From contig NZ_JAMTCF010000013.1 of the NCBI RefSeq assembly GCF_024171695.1, forward strand, positions 62,001-126,000: a stretch of DNA of 64,000 nucleotides, in the 5' to 3' direction. Both the position numbers and the translations under genes were made by a program. The stretch's first letter is position 1. The number at the start of each line of letters is the position of its first letter. The DNA comes from Actinosynnema pretiosum (GTDB lineage Bacteria > Actinomycetota > Actinomycetes > Mycobacteriales > Pseudonocardiaceae). Positions 25,997-34,840 of the stretch are shown in pieces. The notes under the pieces are model-generated. The model was not told the origin of the DNA and searched no databases. It saw nothing but the letters and a program-made list of their open reading frames with translations.

Positions 25997-27565
25997 ATGA
26001 AACTGTCGGATGTCCGCATCGGCACCAAGGTGCTGCTCGCGGTGGGCGTGGTGGCCCTCGCCTCGGTGCTGACCGGCGTCACCGGCCTGGTGAAGATCGA
26101 GTCCTTGCAGGACACGAACGAGATGCAGCTGAGCCGGACCGTCCCCTACCTCAACGGCCTGCAGGAGGCCGCGCTCCAGGCGAAGGCCGCCGCGAACGAC
26201 GAGCGCGGTTACCTGCTGACCGGCGAGTCGTCCTACCGGGACAGCTTCGAGAAGCGCTTCACCGCCGTCGCGGACGCGCTGCGCAGCTCCGAGACCTCCA
26301 CCCAGCGCCCCGAGCGCAAGGAGGCGGTCGCGAAGGTCCGCGCCGAGCTGGAGACGTGGCACAGCTCGGTGATCACCGAGCTGGACCTGTTCACCACCGA
26401 CCGGGCGGGCGCGATCACCGCGTCCACCACCGTGAACCGCGACCTGCGCAAGGCCTACGAGGACGTGCTGGCCGTCGAGGTGCAGGCCGCTGTCGACGAC
26501 CTGGCGTCCAGCACCGACTTCAACGAGACCGTCGAGTCGGCGCAGCTGCAGATGACGCTGATCCTGGTGCTGGGCACGCTCGCGGGCGTGGCCGTGGCGC
26601 TGTGGATCGGCCGCCGCATCTCGCGCCCCGTCGGCGAGGTCGTGACCGTGCTGAACAAGGTCGCCGACGGCGACCTGACCGGCCGCGTCGACGTGCAGGG
26701 CAAGGACGAGGTCGCCCAGATGGGCGAGGCCCTGAACCGGGCGGCGTCCAGCATGGAGCAGGCCGTGCGCACCATCGACCAGTCGGCGTCGGCGCTCGCG
26801 AACGCCGCCGAGGAGCTGCACACCACCAACGCGGAGATCGCCCGCAGCGCGCAGGAGGTCGACTCGCAGGCCAACCAGGTCGCGACCTCGGCGCAGGACG
26901 TGTCGGACAACATCTCGACCGTCGCCACCGGCTCGGACCAGATGAGCGAGGCCATCCGCTCGATCTCCACCAGCGCCTCCGACGCCGCCGACGTGGCGTC
27001 CCGCGCGGTGGCCGCCGCCCAGAGCACCACCGCCACGGTCGGCGAGCTGGGGCAGTCCAGCGCGGAGATCGGCGACGTCATCAAGGTGATCACCTCGATC
27101 GCCGAGCAGACCAACCTGCTGGCACTGAACGCCACGATCGAGGCCGCGCGCGCCGGTGAGGCGGGCAAGGGCTTCGCGGTGGTGGCGAGCGAGGTCAAGG
27201 ACCTGGCGCAGGAGACCGCGCGGGCCACCGAGGACATCGCGCGGCGGGTCGAGGTGATCCAGTCGAACACCACGAACGCGGTGGCGGCGATCGCCGAGAT
27301 CAGCCACGTGATCGCGCAGATCAACGACCACCAGATGACCATCGCCTCGGCGGTGGAGGAGCAGACCGCGACCACCGGCGAGATGAACCGGAACGTGTCG
27401 CACGCGTCGGACTCCAGCGCGAAGATCGCCGCGAACATCACCGGCGTGGCGAGCGCGGCGAGCAGCACCACCACCAGCGTGGCCGAGGCGCAGCGCGCCG
27501 CAGGTGACCTGGCGGGCATGGCGGAGAACCTGAAGTCGCTGGTGTCGGGCTTCCGGACGTCCTGA
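25997..27565 (+). CDS. Methyl-accepting chemotaxis protein
   Basis: The 522-residue receptor has an N-terminal membrane helix (about 10-32), an all-helical periplasmic sensor (CHASE3/4HB-like, about 35-185), a second membrane helix (about 190-208), a HAMP domain (IGRRISRPVGEVV to about 260) and a cytoplasmic signalling coiled coil. The CheA/CheW-binding tip is IAEQTNLLALNATIEAARAG. No chemotaxis kinase or flagellar gene is in the window, so partner proteins lie elsewhere. ATG 25997 has GAGAGG upstream; TAGGTT at 25975-25980 may be its -10 element. Confidence 0.93.
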   Translation: MKLSDVRIGTKVLLAVGVVALASVLTGVTGLVKIESLQDTNEMQLSRTVPYLNGLQEAALQAKAAANDERGYLLTGESSYRDSFEKRFTAVADALRSSETSTQRPERKEAVAKVRAELETWHSSVITELDLFTTDRAGAITASTTVNRDLRKAYEDVLAVEVQAAVDDLASSTDFNETVESAQLQMTLILVLGTLAGVAVALWIGRRISRPVGEVVTVLNKVADGDLTGRVDVQGKDEVAQMGEALNRAASSMEQAVRTIDQSASALANAAEELHTTNAEIARSAQEVDSQANQVATSAQDVSDNISTVATGSDQMSEAIRSISTSASDAADVASRAVAAAQSTTATVGELGQSSAEIGDVIKVITSIAEQTNLLALNATIEAARAGEAGKGFAVVASEVKDLAQETARATEDIARRVEVIQSNTTNAVAAIAEISHVIAQINDHQMTIASAVEEQTATTGEMNRNVSHASDSSAKIAANITGVASAASSTTTSVAEAQRAAGDLAGMAENLKSLVSGFRTS

Positions 27566-27582
27566 TCAGCGGTTCGGCACGT

Positions 27583-27620
27583 GGGCCCGGCGCTTCCCTT
27601 CGCAGGGGGGCGCCGGGCCC
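27583..27620. terminator. Bidirectional terminator after the chemoreceptor
   Basis: A perfect 11-bp stem (GGGCCCGGCGC with GCGCCGGGCCC) encloses a loop in which CCC and GGG may pair further. It lies between two convergent genes, 17 bp after the chemoreceptor stop. Confidence 0.7.
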
Positions 27621-27624
27621 TTCG

Positions 27625-29469
27625 CTAGTTCCAGGCGCGGCGGAACGCGGTGAGCAGCTCGCCCGCCGCGTACGGGTTGGCGCCCAGGTAGCGGCGCACG
27701 CGCGCGAGCGACTCGAACCCGCCGGGACCGCCGCGCAGCCCGGTGGCCAGGCGTGACGCGTCGAGGTCGGCGCCGAAGACGGCCACGAGGGTGGTGAGGT
27801 GCTCCAGCAGGGCGACGATGTCGTCGCGCAGCCCTTCGGCAGCCGCCCCCACCTCGGTCTCCTCCACCCGCTCCCGGTACGCGCGCAGCTCGTGCGGCGC
27901 GGGCCGCTCGTCCAGGAGCGGGATCAGCGCCGCACCGGCCTTGCGGTCGGGCAGCCGGACCAGGCGGTCGGCGGCGGCGTGCAGGTACCGGTCGAGGTGG
28001 CGGGACGCGGCGTGCGCGGTCGCCTCGGCCAGCGTGCCCGGACGCGCCCCGATCACCTCGACGTGGCGGACCAGCTCGCGCGCGAGCCCGCCGGAGAGCA
28101 CGTAGGCCAGCGCGGCGAACTGCTCGGGCAGGTTCACCACCCGCCGGTTGAGCAGGGCCCTGGCCTGCGGGAAGTCCAGGTAGTCGAGCCGGACGACCGC
28201 GTCGAAGGCGCTGTCGAACGCGCTGCGCGCGCCCATCGCGGACAGCTCGAAGTCGGCGAGCGCGTCGTCGGAGACGGCGACCAGGAAGAAGCAGTTGTCG
28301 ACCGTGAAGACGGCCTTGACCTCGTTGAGGAACCGCTGGGCCTGCTCGGCGTCGCCGATGCGGTCCAGCTCGTCCACGCCCACGACGACCCGTCCCCCGT
28401 CCGCCGCCAGCACCTCGGCGGTCTGGCGCAGGAAGCGGCGGAACTCGTCCACCAGCTCGGGGTGGCTGAGCGGGACGTCGTCGTGCTTGACCGAGCGCTT
28501 GCCCTTGACCGCCCACTTGATCCCGAGGGTGAAGTCGCCGCCGGTCTCGCGCTCGGCGGTGGTGGAGCGCAGGTGGCGCAGGCGGTCGCGGTGCCTGCGG
28601 GCGAGCGTGCCCAGGTGGGCCGGGGTGAGGCGGTCTCCGGTGCGGCGCGGTGACCGGACCCTGGCCGGGGCGGGGGCCCACCGCTCGACGGCGTCGCACA
28701 GCGCGCCGAACAGGTAGCCGAGGAAGTCCCTCGGCTGGTAGTCGACGGGCGCGTCGACCCGGACCGCGAGCAGCGGGCCGTCCTGCTCGGCGTAGTGGCC
28801 CGCGCACCAGCGGCCGAGCATGGTGGTCTTGCCGACGCCGCGCGGTCCGGCGAGCGCGTACGCGCCCCGACCGCGCTTGAGCAGGCGGCGCAGCTCGTGC
28901 GCGGCGGGGGTGTCGATGTCGACGACGGTGTCGGGGCCGAAGAAGCTGGTGGCGGGCTCGGCCATGCGGGTGGAGTGGTGCGGCGCGGGGTTGCTGGCCT
29001 CCGCCGCGGCGGGCAGCACGCCTCGATCGTGGAGCGCGTCGAGCCAGGCGGCGTGCGCGGCCTTCACGGCGTCGGCCTGGTCGGAGCGGGCGAGGTAGCG
29101 GAGACCGCAGGCGGAGACCAGGAGGAGGAACCCGATGAAGGCGGCGGGCTCCCACTGCGACCACGGCTCCCCGAGGCGGTCGTAGAGCACCACGCCTGCG
29201 AGCGCCAGGAGGACGAGCGCCCCGGTCGCGAGGTCCCCCGCTCGCGTCCTCCACGACCTGACGCCGGTCCGCCGGGCCCTGAGGTCCAGCAGGGCGGCGT
29301 GGTAGGCCTGCCACTCCTCGCTCGCGACGGCGAGCACCCGCCTGGCCGGGTGGGCGCGCAGGCGGGTCGCGGTGGACGCGGGCAGCGGCACCTCCCGGAC
29401 CGCGCGCTCGACCAGCCGGGCCACCGCCCCGGCGGAATCCTCGATGTCGGTCTCCCATTCCTCAGCCAC
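27625..29469 (-). CDS. Membrane-anchored P-loop NTPase
   Basis: The 614-residue protein has two N-terminal membrane helices (about 80-97 and 108-126). A P-loop NTPase domain follows, with Walker A GPRGVGKTT (208-216) and Walker B VVVGVDELDR (about 361-370), and then a helical C-terminal region. The layout recalls KAP/STAND-like ATPases, which assemble or signal at the membrane. There is no C-terminal repeat sensor. GTG 29469 is chosen over an upstream TTG at 29484; neither has a good ribosome binding site. It is divergent from the NUDIX gene 47 bp away. Function unknown. Confidence 0.75.
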   Translation of the reverse strand: MAEEWETDIEDSAGAVARLVERAVREVPLPASTATRLRAHPARRVLAVASEEWQAYHAALLDLRARRTGVRSWRTRAGDLATGALVLLALAGVVLYDRLGEPWSQWEPAAFIGFLLLVSACGLRYLARSDQADAVKAAHAAWLDALHDRGVLPAAAEASNPAPHHSTRMAEPATSFFGPDTVVDIDTPAAHELRRLLKRGRGAYALAGPRGVGKTTMLGRWCAGHYAEQDGPLLAVRVDAPVDYQPRDFLGYLFGALCDAVERWAPAPARVRSPRRTGDRLTPAHLGTLARRHRDRLRHLRSTTAERETGGDFTLGIKWAVKGKRSVKHDDVPLSHPELVDEFRRFLRQTAEVLAADGGRVVVGVDELDRIGDAEQAQRFLNEVKAVFTVDNCFFLVAVSDDALADFELSAMGARSAFDSAFDAVVRLDYLDFPQARALLNRRVVNLPEQFAALAYVLSGGLARELVRHVEVIGARPGTLAEATAHAASRHLDRYLHAAADRLVRLPDRKAGAALIPLLDERPAPHELRAYRERVEETEVGAAAEGLRDDIVALLEHLTTLVAVFGADLDASRLATGLRGGPGGFESLARVRRYLGANPYAAGELLTAFRRAWN

Positions 29470-29516
29470 ACCCGAGAAGATCAACGAGACGTTCCGGGGA
29501 TACGAGGGGGACCACC

Positions 29517-29975
29517 GTGGCCGACCGCCACCTGATCGACGTGCACCTGCTCCTGCTGCGCCCAGGCCCAGCTCCTGCCCCTGCTTCTCAGGTGCTGCTG
29601 TCCCTGCGCCGCGATCCCGCGCACCCGAGGTTCGACGGCCGCTGGCACCTGCCGTCCGGCAAGCTCGACGCGGGCGAGTCCGCGCTCACCGCCGCCGCCC
29701 GCGAGGCGCACGAGGAGCTGGGCGTGGTGATCGCCGAGGCCGACCTGCGGCTCGTGCACACCGCCCACGCCACCGCGCCCGGCGTCGAGCCCCGGCTCGG
29801 GTTGTTCTTCGCGGTCGCGGCCTGGGGCGGCGAGCCGGTCAACGCGGAGCCGGACAAGTGCTCCGAGCTGCGCTGGTTCGGGCTCGACGCGCTGCCCGAC
29901 GACCTGATCGAGTACTCCAGGCTCGGGCTGGACGGTCACCGCGCCGCGACGTCCTTCAGCGTGTACGGGTGGTGA
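29517..29975 (+). CDS. NUDIX hydrolase
   Basis: This 152-residue protein carries the NUDIX box GKLDAGESALTAAAREAHEELGV split as G-x5-E-x7-REAHEELG, which binds divalent metal and hydrolyses a nucleoside diphosphate linked to another moiety. The N-terminal strand (LIDVHLLLLR) and the C-terminal ELRWFGLDALPDDLIEY match MutT/ADP-ribose-type relatives. Substrate unknown. The start codon GTG 29517 is preceded by a G-rich site (GAGGGGG). It lies between the divergent membrane NTPase and the sigma-factor-like gene on its right. Confidence 0.88.
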   Translation: MADRHLIDVHLLLLRPGPAPAPASQVLLSLRRDPAHPRFDGRWHLPSGKLDAGESALTAAAREAHEELGVVIAEADLRLVHTAHATAPGVEPRLGLFFAVAAWGGEPVNAEPDKCSELRWFGLDALPDDLIEYSRLGLDGHRAATSFSVYGW

Positions 29976-30065
29976 CCACCCGACTGGCGGTCACCCGTTG
30001 CCGGGGCGGCGGGCACGGCGTGTGTGAACATCGAACGAGCGGTGCTCGTGGGCGGGAGGGGCGAC

Positions 30066-31121
30066 GTGGGTGAGGAGCGGGGTCGGGGGGTGCCGTGGGA
30101 GGGGCTGCGCGGCGTCGAGCTGCACGAGGCCTGCCTGGTCGCCGCGCGCGGGGGTGACCACCGGGGGCTGGACGTGCTCATCGCCGAGCTGACGCCGCTG
30201 GTCTGGCACGTGGCGCGCGGCCACGGCCTCGACCGGGTGACCGCCGCCGACGTGGTGCAGGCCGTCTGGTTGGCGCTGCGGCACAACCTGGAGCGCGTCC
30301 CCCAGGCGCGGGCGCTGGCGGGCTGGCTGGTGGTGGCCGCGCGGCGGGAGGCGAGGCGGGTCGAGGGGCGGGACGCGGCGCACCTGCTCGACGTCGAGCT
30401 GTCGGGCGTCACCCGAGGGCGCGACCGGCGGTTGTGGCGGGCGTTCCGGGGACTGCCGAGGCAGTGCCAGGAGCTGCTGCGGCTGACCGTGCTGGCCGGG
30501 CGGACCGAGTACCGGGGGCTCGCGGAAGCGCTGTCCTCACCGCGCGGCGGGCCGACCAGGGGCGGGTGCCTGAAGGCGCTCCGGGACGGGCTCGACGCCG
30601 AGGAGAACGCCGAGCTGGGCATCGGCGGACCGGAGGACACCGGGCTGGAGAGCGCCGAGTGGGAGACCTCGGGATGGGAGACCGCCGGACGGGAAGGACC
30701 GGGGAACGCCGGGCGGCAGGGCGCGGGGCCGGAGGGCGCGGGGCCGCAGGGCGCCGGGTGGGAGAGCGCGGAACGAGGCGCCGGGCGCGCCTCCCGGATC
30801 GTGCTGCGGCCCGAGGGCGGGGCGCTGGTCGGGACCGCGTTCGAGGTCGACTTCACCTTCGTCGCCGAACCGCCCGACCTGGACCGGTTGCCCGCGCCCG
30901 AGCCGATCCGGGTGCTGCTGCACGTGGACGACGCCCTGGTGCACCCGCTGACCCGGCGCGCGCAGGTGACCGAGGACCGCGACGGCGCGCCGGTCACCTT
31001 CACCGTCACGCCCACGCAGGCCGGGGTCCTCGCGCTGGTGTTCCGGGTGCACCTGGAGCGGGGCGGGCGGCTGCTGCAGGAGGTCCGCGCCGAGGTCGCG
31101 GTGCGCGAACCCGGCGAGTGA
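30066..31121 (+). CDS. ECF-like sigma factor with beta-rich C-terminal domain
   Basis: The 351-residue product begins with a sigma-70 region 2-like segment (ARGGDHRGLDVLIAELTPLVWHVARGHG, then DVVQAVWLALRHNLERV) and a weak region 4 (about 120-170, LWRAFRGLPRQCQELLRL). A low-complexity spacer of pentamers (NAGRQ, GAGPE, GAGPQ) leads to a C-terminal domain of about 110 residues with beta-sandwich character: VLLHVDDALVHPLTRRAQV, VTFTVTPTQAG and LLQEVRAEVAV. Such domains accompany CHAT and other conflict-system effectors in actinobacteria (recollection, not tested). GTG 30066 is preferred because GGGAGGGG precedes it; GTG 30024 is an alternative. The -10 recognition helix is present but divergent. 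Confidence 0.68.
   Translation: MGEERGRGVPWEGLRGVELHEACLVAARGGDHRGLDVLIAELTPLVWHVARGHGLDRVTAADVVQAVWLALRHNLERVPQARALAGWLVVAARREARRVEGRDAAHLLDVELSGVTRGRDRRLWRAFRGLPRQCQELLRLTVLAGRTEYRGLAEALSSPRGGPTRGGCLKALRDGLDAEENAELGIGGPEDTGLESAEWETSGWETAGREGPGNAGRQGAGPEGAGPQGAGWESAERGAGRASRIVLRPEGGALVGTAFEVDFTFVAEPPDLDRLPAPEPIRVLLHVDDALVHPLTRRAQVTEDRDGAPVTFTVTPTQAGVLALVFRVHLERGGRLLQEVRAEVAVREPGE
30645..30780 (+). repeat. 15-bp-period repeat array within the sigma-like gene
   Basis: About nine degenerate 15-base units of the form GGCGCGGGGCCGGAG encode pentapeptides such as WETSG, WETAG, GAGPE and GAGPQ. They form the linker between the sigma-like part and the C-terminal domain. The period matches the arrays at 250-309 and 50754-51003. 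Confidence 0.7.
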
Positions 31122-31383
31122 CCTCGGGCCCGGCCCCGGTGCGCCGGGCGCGGCACGGGCCCGAGCCGCCGCGCGGCCCGACCGCCCCGGCGCACGGCCC
31201 GACGCCAGCCCGCCCCCGGCGCACGGCCCGACCGCGCGCTCCAGCGCACGCGCACCCCGCGCACCGGCGCACGACGCCCGGTTCCGCGAGGCCCAGCCCG
31301 ACGCGCTGCCCACCTGCACGCACCGCACCGCGCAAAACGGGAAGCGGGCCCGACACCGGCCCACGCCGCACCGCACGAGACGA

Positions 31384-31411
31384 GGAGCGGGCCCGACATC
31401 GGACCCGCTCC
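31384..31411 (+). terminator. Hairpin downstream of the sigma-like gene
   Basis: GGAGCGGG pairs with CCCGCTCC, and after one mismatch CCGA pairs with TCGG. It lies in the gap between two convergent genes and is a plausible terminator for the plus-strand gene. Confidence 0.4.
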
Positions 31412-31412
31412 C

Positions 31413-31503
31413 GAACTGCGGCCCCGCGCCCGCCCCCGCGCCCGAGCTGCGGCCCCGTACCCGCCCCGCTGCCGAGCTGCGCCCCCTGCCCGCCCCCGCT
31501 CCC
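31413..31503. repeat. Three tandem copies of a 30-bp unit
   Basis: Units begin GA(A/G)CTGCG at 31413, 31444 and 31474 (31 and 30 bp apart) and continue with similar CCCCG-rich sequence. The third copy ends 3 bp before the stop codon of the VWA gene. Confidence 0.65.
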
Positions 31504-31505
31504 CC

Positions 31506-33452
31506 TCACCGCCTGCGGCGCGACCTCAGGTAGTCCCCCACCACCGCCGCGCCCAGCCCGTCCTCGTCCGGCGCGACCACCCGGCCGCCGCTGCGCCGCG
31601 CCACCCGGTCGATGAACGCGGTCAACCGGGGATCATCCCCCAGCCGGAACAGCGTCAGCGACGCCCCGAGCGCGCTCAGCGCGTCCACCTCCGCCACCGT
31701 CCTGGCCAGCGTCCGGTCCAGCGGCGGGTAGTGGAACACCGCCTCGCCGTCCTGCTCCAGGTGCGCGGTGGGCTCACCGTCGGTGACCACGAGCACCACC
31801 GGTTGGGCGTCCGGGTGCCTGCGCAGGTGCCTGCCCGCGAGCAGCAGCGCGTGGTGCAGGTTGGTGCCCTGCTCCCACACGCCCTCCAGCGCGGTCAGCT
31901 CGCCCACGTCGACCGCCTCGGCGTGCCGCCCGAACGTGACGATCTGCAGCGCGTCGCCCCGGAACCGGGTGCTGATCAGGTGGTGCAGCGCCAGCGCGGT
32001 GCGCTTCATGGGCACCCACCGCCCGTCCTGCACCATCGACCACGAGGTGTCCACGCACAGCGCGACGGCGGCCCGCGTGCGCTGCTCGGTCTCGCTGACC
32101 TCCACGTCGACCACGTCCAGCGCCACCGCCCCGCCCGGCGAGGCCCCGGCCGTCCGCAGCACCGCGTTGGTCACGGTGCGTGGCGCGTTCCACGGTTCGG
32201 TGTCGCCGAACTGCCACGGCCGGGTGGACCCGGTCAGCTCACCGGCGGCCCCGGCCTGGCGGCTGTCCCGCCGGCCCTGCGCCCGCACCCCGTCGAGCAC
32301 GCCGCGCAGCGCGCTCTCCCCGAGCTGCCGCAGCGCCTTCGGCGTGAGCCGCAGCGAGCCGTCGGGGGCGCGCTCCACGAGGTTCTGCTGCCGCAGCAGC
32401 CGCTCCAGCTCGGCGAGCGCCCGCGCGTCGACCCCGGCCTCCGGCCCGAGCTGGCGCACGAGCGCGTCCAGGTCGATGTCCTCCAGCCGGGCCCCCGGGT
32501 AGGACTGGGAGAGCTGCTCGGCGAGCTGGTCCAGCTCGGCGAGGTCCGCCATGGCCTGCGCGGCCTCGCCCAGCCCCAGCGGGTTGTTCCCCCGGAACCT
32601 GGCCGAGGAGTCCCAGTCCTCGCCGGGCCGCAGCCCGCGCAGCAGCGAGTCCAGCGCGGACAGCTGCGAGCCGACCTGCGACCCGCCGAAGGCCTGCTGG
32701 CTCAGCGCCGACAGCTCGGCCCGCTGCTCCTCGGTCATCGAGTTCATGACGCGCTGCGCGGCGGCGGACCGGGCGGCCAGCACGTCGACCAGCTCGTCCA
32801 CGTCCTTCGGGTTCTCCGGGAAGAACTCGCCGTGCCGCCGCATGAACTCGGCGAACCGCTCCCGCACGTCCTGCCCGGAGGCGTGCGCGGCGAGCAGCGC
32901 GTTGAGGTCGCCGAGCATCTCCTGGATGCGCTCGACGTCCGCCTGCCCGACCCCGCCCATGGCCTGCTTCATGCCCTGGAACCGCTGGTCCATCAGCTCC
33001 CGGCCGAGCAGCTGCGAGATCTGCTCGTAGGACTCGCGGGCCTGCGGCGAGCGCCACTCGTACGAGGACAGCTCGCGCACGGCGGCGGCGGTGCCGGTGG
33101 GCAGCGCGTCGAGCTGGGCCTCGCGGAACCGGGCGTCGTCGTCCGGGTCGGGGAACAGCGCCGCCCGCTCGGCCTCCAGCGCCCGGTCGAGCAGCCGCCG
33201 GACCTCCTGCAGGGTGCCGTCGAGCCGGTTGCGGCGGGCGAGCGCGGCCCGCTTCTGCCACAACCGGGCGGTCAGGTCGTCCAGCCCGCGCCCACCGGGC
33301 AGGCCGCGCCGCAGCAGCTCGCGCAGCGCCGACTCGGGCGAGGCGCCCTCCATGACCTCGCGCCCCAGCTCGTCCACGGCGGCGCGCAGGTCGGCGGGCG
33401 GGGCGAGCGGGTCGGGGCCGTCGGCGTACCGGCCGTACCGGTAGCCGCTCAC
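31506..33452 (-). CDS. VWA domain-containing protein (Mg-chelatase ChlD-like)
   Basis: The 648-residue protein has a long helical N-terminal part (1-440) and a C-terminal von Willebrand A domain with MIDAS motif DTSWS, a distal Thr in EQGTNLHHAL and VVTDGEPT. The last residues are Arg-rich. It pairs with the MoxR-like ATPase upstream: its GTG overlaps that gene's stop (GTGA). Such ATPase-VWA pairs act as metal-insertion or protein-remodelling chaperones; the mycobacterial pair Rv0958/Rv0959 has the same sizes and order. No chlorophyll pathway is implied. Confidence 0.88.
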   Translation of the reverse strand: MSGYRYGRYADGPDPLAPPADLRAAVDELGREVMEGASPESALRELLRRGLPGGRGLDDLTARLWQKRAALARRNRLDGTLQEVRRLLDRALEAERAALFPDPDDDARFREAQLDALPTGTAAAVRELSSYEWRSPQARESYEQISQLLGRELMDQRFQGMKQAMGGVGQADVERIQEMLGDLNALLAAHASGQDVRERFAEFMRRHGEFFPENPKDVDELVDVLAARSAAAQRVMNSMTEEQRAELSALSQQAFGGSQVGSQLSALDSLLRGLRPGEDWDSSARFRGNNPLGLGEAAQAMADLAELDQLAEQLSQSYPGARLEDIDLDALVRQLGPEAGVDARALAELERLLRQQNLVERAPDGSLRLTPKALRQLGESALRGVLDGVRAQGRRDSRQAGAAGELTGSTRPWQFGDTEPWNAPRTVTNAVLRTAGASPGGAVALDVVDVEVSETEQRTRAAVALCVDTSWSMVQDGRWVPMKRTALALHHLISTRFRGDALQIVTFGRHAEAVDVGELTALEGVWEQGTNLHHALLLAGRHLRRHPDAQPVVLVVTDGEPTAHLEQDGEAVFHYPPLDRTLARTVAEVDALSALGASLTLFRLGDDPRLTAFIDRVARRSGGRVVAPDEDGLGAAVVGDYLRSRRRR

Positions 33453-34834
33453 CCGTACACCGCTCGGTCGTCGTCCTCGTCCTTGGCCAGCCGCCTGGTC
33501 AGGTACAGCGACTCCAGCGCCAGCTCGACGGCGGACGCGAGGTGCCCGGCCGGGCCCTTGGGGTCGGCGCCGAGCCGGGTGGCGACCTCGTGCAGCACGG
33601 GCAGCTCCGGCAGGGCGCCGAGCAGCTCGGCGGCGGTGACCCGCTCGCCGGTGGCCACCGGGTGCCCGTCCGAGACCGCGTCGGCGAGCTGGCGCAGGTC
33701 GATGCCCGCGAGCGCGGCGCGGGCGGTGTCGGCGACGGAGCGGCGCAGCAGGTGGGTGAGCACCTCCTGCTCGCGGCCCTCCTCACCGGCCTCGAACTCC
33801 AGCTTGCCGCGCAGCACCTCGGGCACCGACTCCAGGTCGACGGGCCGGGCGACGGCCGGGGCCTCGCCGGTGAGGGCGGAGCGGCGCAGCGCGGCGGCGG
33901 CCACGGTCTCGGCGGCGGCGACCGCGAACCGGGCGGAGACGCCGGAGCGCTGGTCGATCGCGGACGACTCGCGCAGGTGCCGCACGAACCGGGCGACGAC
34001 CTCCAGCAGGTGGTCGCCCACCTCGGCGACGAGCTCGGCCTCCTGGCGGACCAGGTCGACCTCGGCGGCGACCTCGAGCGGGTAGTGGGTGCGGATCTCG
34101 GCGCCGAACCGGTCCTTGAGCGGGGTGATGATGCGTCCCCGGTTCGTGTAGTCCTCGGGGTTGGCGGTGGCGACGAGCAGCACGTCCAGCGGCAGCCGCA
34201 GGGTGTAGCCGCGGATCTGGATGTCGCGCTCCTCCATCACGTTGAGCAGCGACACCTGGATGCGCTCGGCGAGGTCGGGCAGCTCGTTGACCGCGATGAC
34301 ACCCCGGTGCGAGCGCGGGAGGAGTCCGTAGTGGATGGTCTCGGGGTCGCCGAGGCTGCGGCCCTGGGCGACCTTGACCGGGTCGACGTCGCCGACCAGG
34401 TCGCCGACGGAGGTGTCGGGGGTGGCGAGCTTCTCGGCGAACCGGTCGTCCCGGTGCCGCCACACCACGGGCAGGTCGTCACCGAGCTCGGCGGCGCGGC
34501 GCCGGGACTCGGGGGTGATCGGGTCGAGCGGGTCCTCGCCCAGCTCGGCGCCCTCGATGACGGGCGTCCACTCGTCGAGCAGCCCGACGATCGTGCGCAG
34601 CAGGCGGGTCTTGCCCTGCCCGCGCTCACCGAGCAGGACGACGTCGTGCCCGGCGAGCAGGGCCCGCTCCAGCTGGGGCAGGACGGTGCGGTCGAAGCCG
34701 ACGATGCCGGGCCACGGGTCGCGGCCGGAGCGCAGGGCGGCGAGCAGGTTCTCCCTGATCTCGGCCTTGACCCCGCGCGGCTGGTATCCCGAGGCGCGCA
34801 GTTCGCCGGCGGTGGAGGGAAGTCGAGAGGTCAC
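33449..34834 (-). CDS. MoxR/ChlI-like AAA+ ATPase
   Basis: The 461-residue ATPase has Walker A GERGQGKTR (about 70-78), Walker B-like GVIAVNELPDL with the Asn-Glu form common in this subfamily, sensor 1 LLVATANPEDYTNRG and the Arg-finger region RFGAEIRTHYPL. It should drive conformational work together with the VWA protein encoded downstream in the same operon. The GTG start lies 6 bases after a TAACGT -10 hexamer and lacks a usable Shine-Dalgarno spacing, so a leaderless message is likely. Confidence 0.9.
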   Translation of the reverse strand: MTSRLPSTAGELRASGYQPRGVKAEIRENLLAALRSGRDPWPGIVGFDRTVLPQLERALLAGHDVVLLGERGQGKTRLLRTIVGLLDEWTPVIEGAELGEDPLDPITPESRRRAAELGDDLPVVWRHRDDRFAEKLATPDTSVGDLVGDVDPVKVAQGRSLGDPETIHYGLLPRSHRGVIAVNELPDLAERIQVSLLNVMEERDIQIRGYTLRLPLDVLLVATANPEDYTNRGRIITPLKDRFGAEIRTHYPLEVAAEVDLVRQEAELVAEVGDHLLEVVARFVRHLRESSAIDQRSGVSARFAVAAAETVAAAALRRSALTGEAPAVARPVDLESVPEVLRGKLEFEAGEEGREQEVLTHLLRRSVADTARAALAGIDLRQLADAVSDGHPVATGERVTAAELLGALPELPVLHEVATRLGADPKGPAGHLASAVELALESLYLTRRLAKDEDDDRAVYG

Positions 34835-34840
34835 CCCTCG

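Larger units (their letters stand above)
31122..31505. other. 384-bp C-rich intergenic region
   Basis: This gap between convergent genes has strong strand asymmetry: the plus strand is C-rich with many CGCACGGCCCGACC-like motifs. Open frames here lack start signals and read as low-complexity shadows. It contains one hairpin and a three-copy 30-bp tandem repeat, listed separately. Confidence 0.5.

Noticed and set aside
22487..27403. A 1638-codon open frame on the minus strand
   Set aside because: It covers mshC and the opposite strands of ctaD and the chemoreceptor; all three real genes have full family motifs.
31506..34834. Chlorophyll magnesium chelatase
   Set aside because: The ATPase-VWA pair resembles ChlI/ChlD only in fold; no ChlH subunit or tetrapyrrole Mg-branch gene is present, and such pairs are common in non-photosynthetic actinobacteria.
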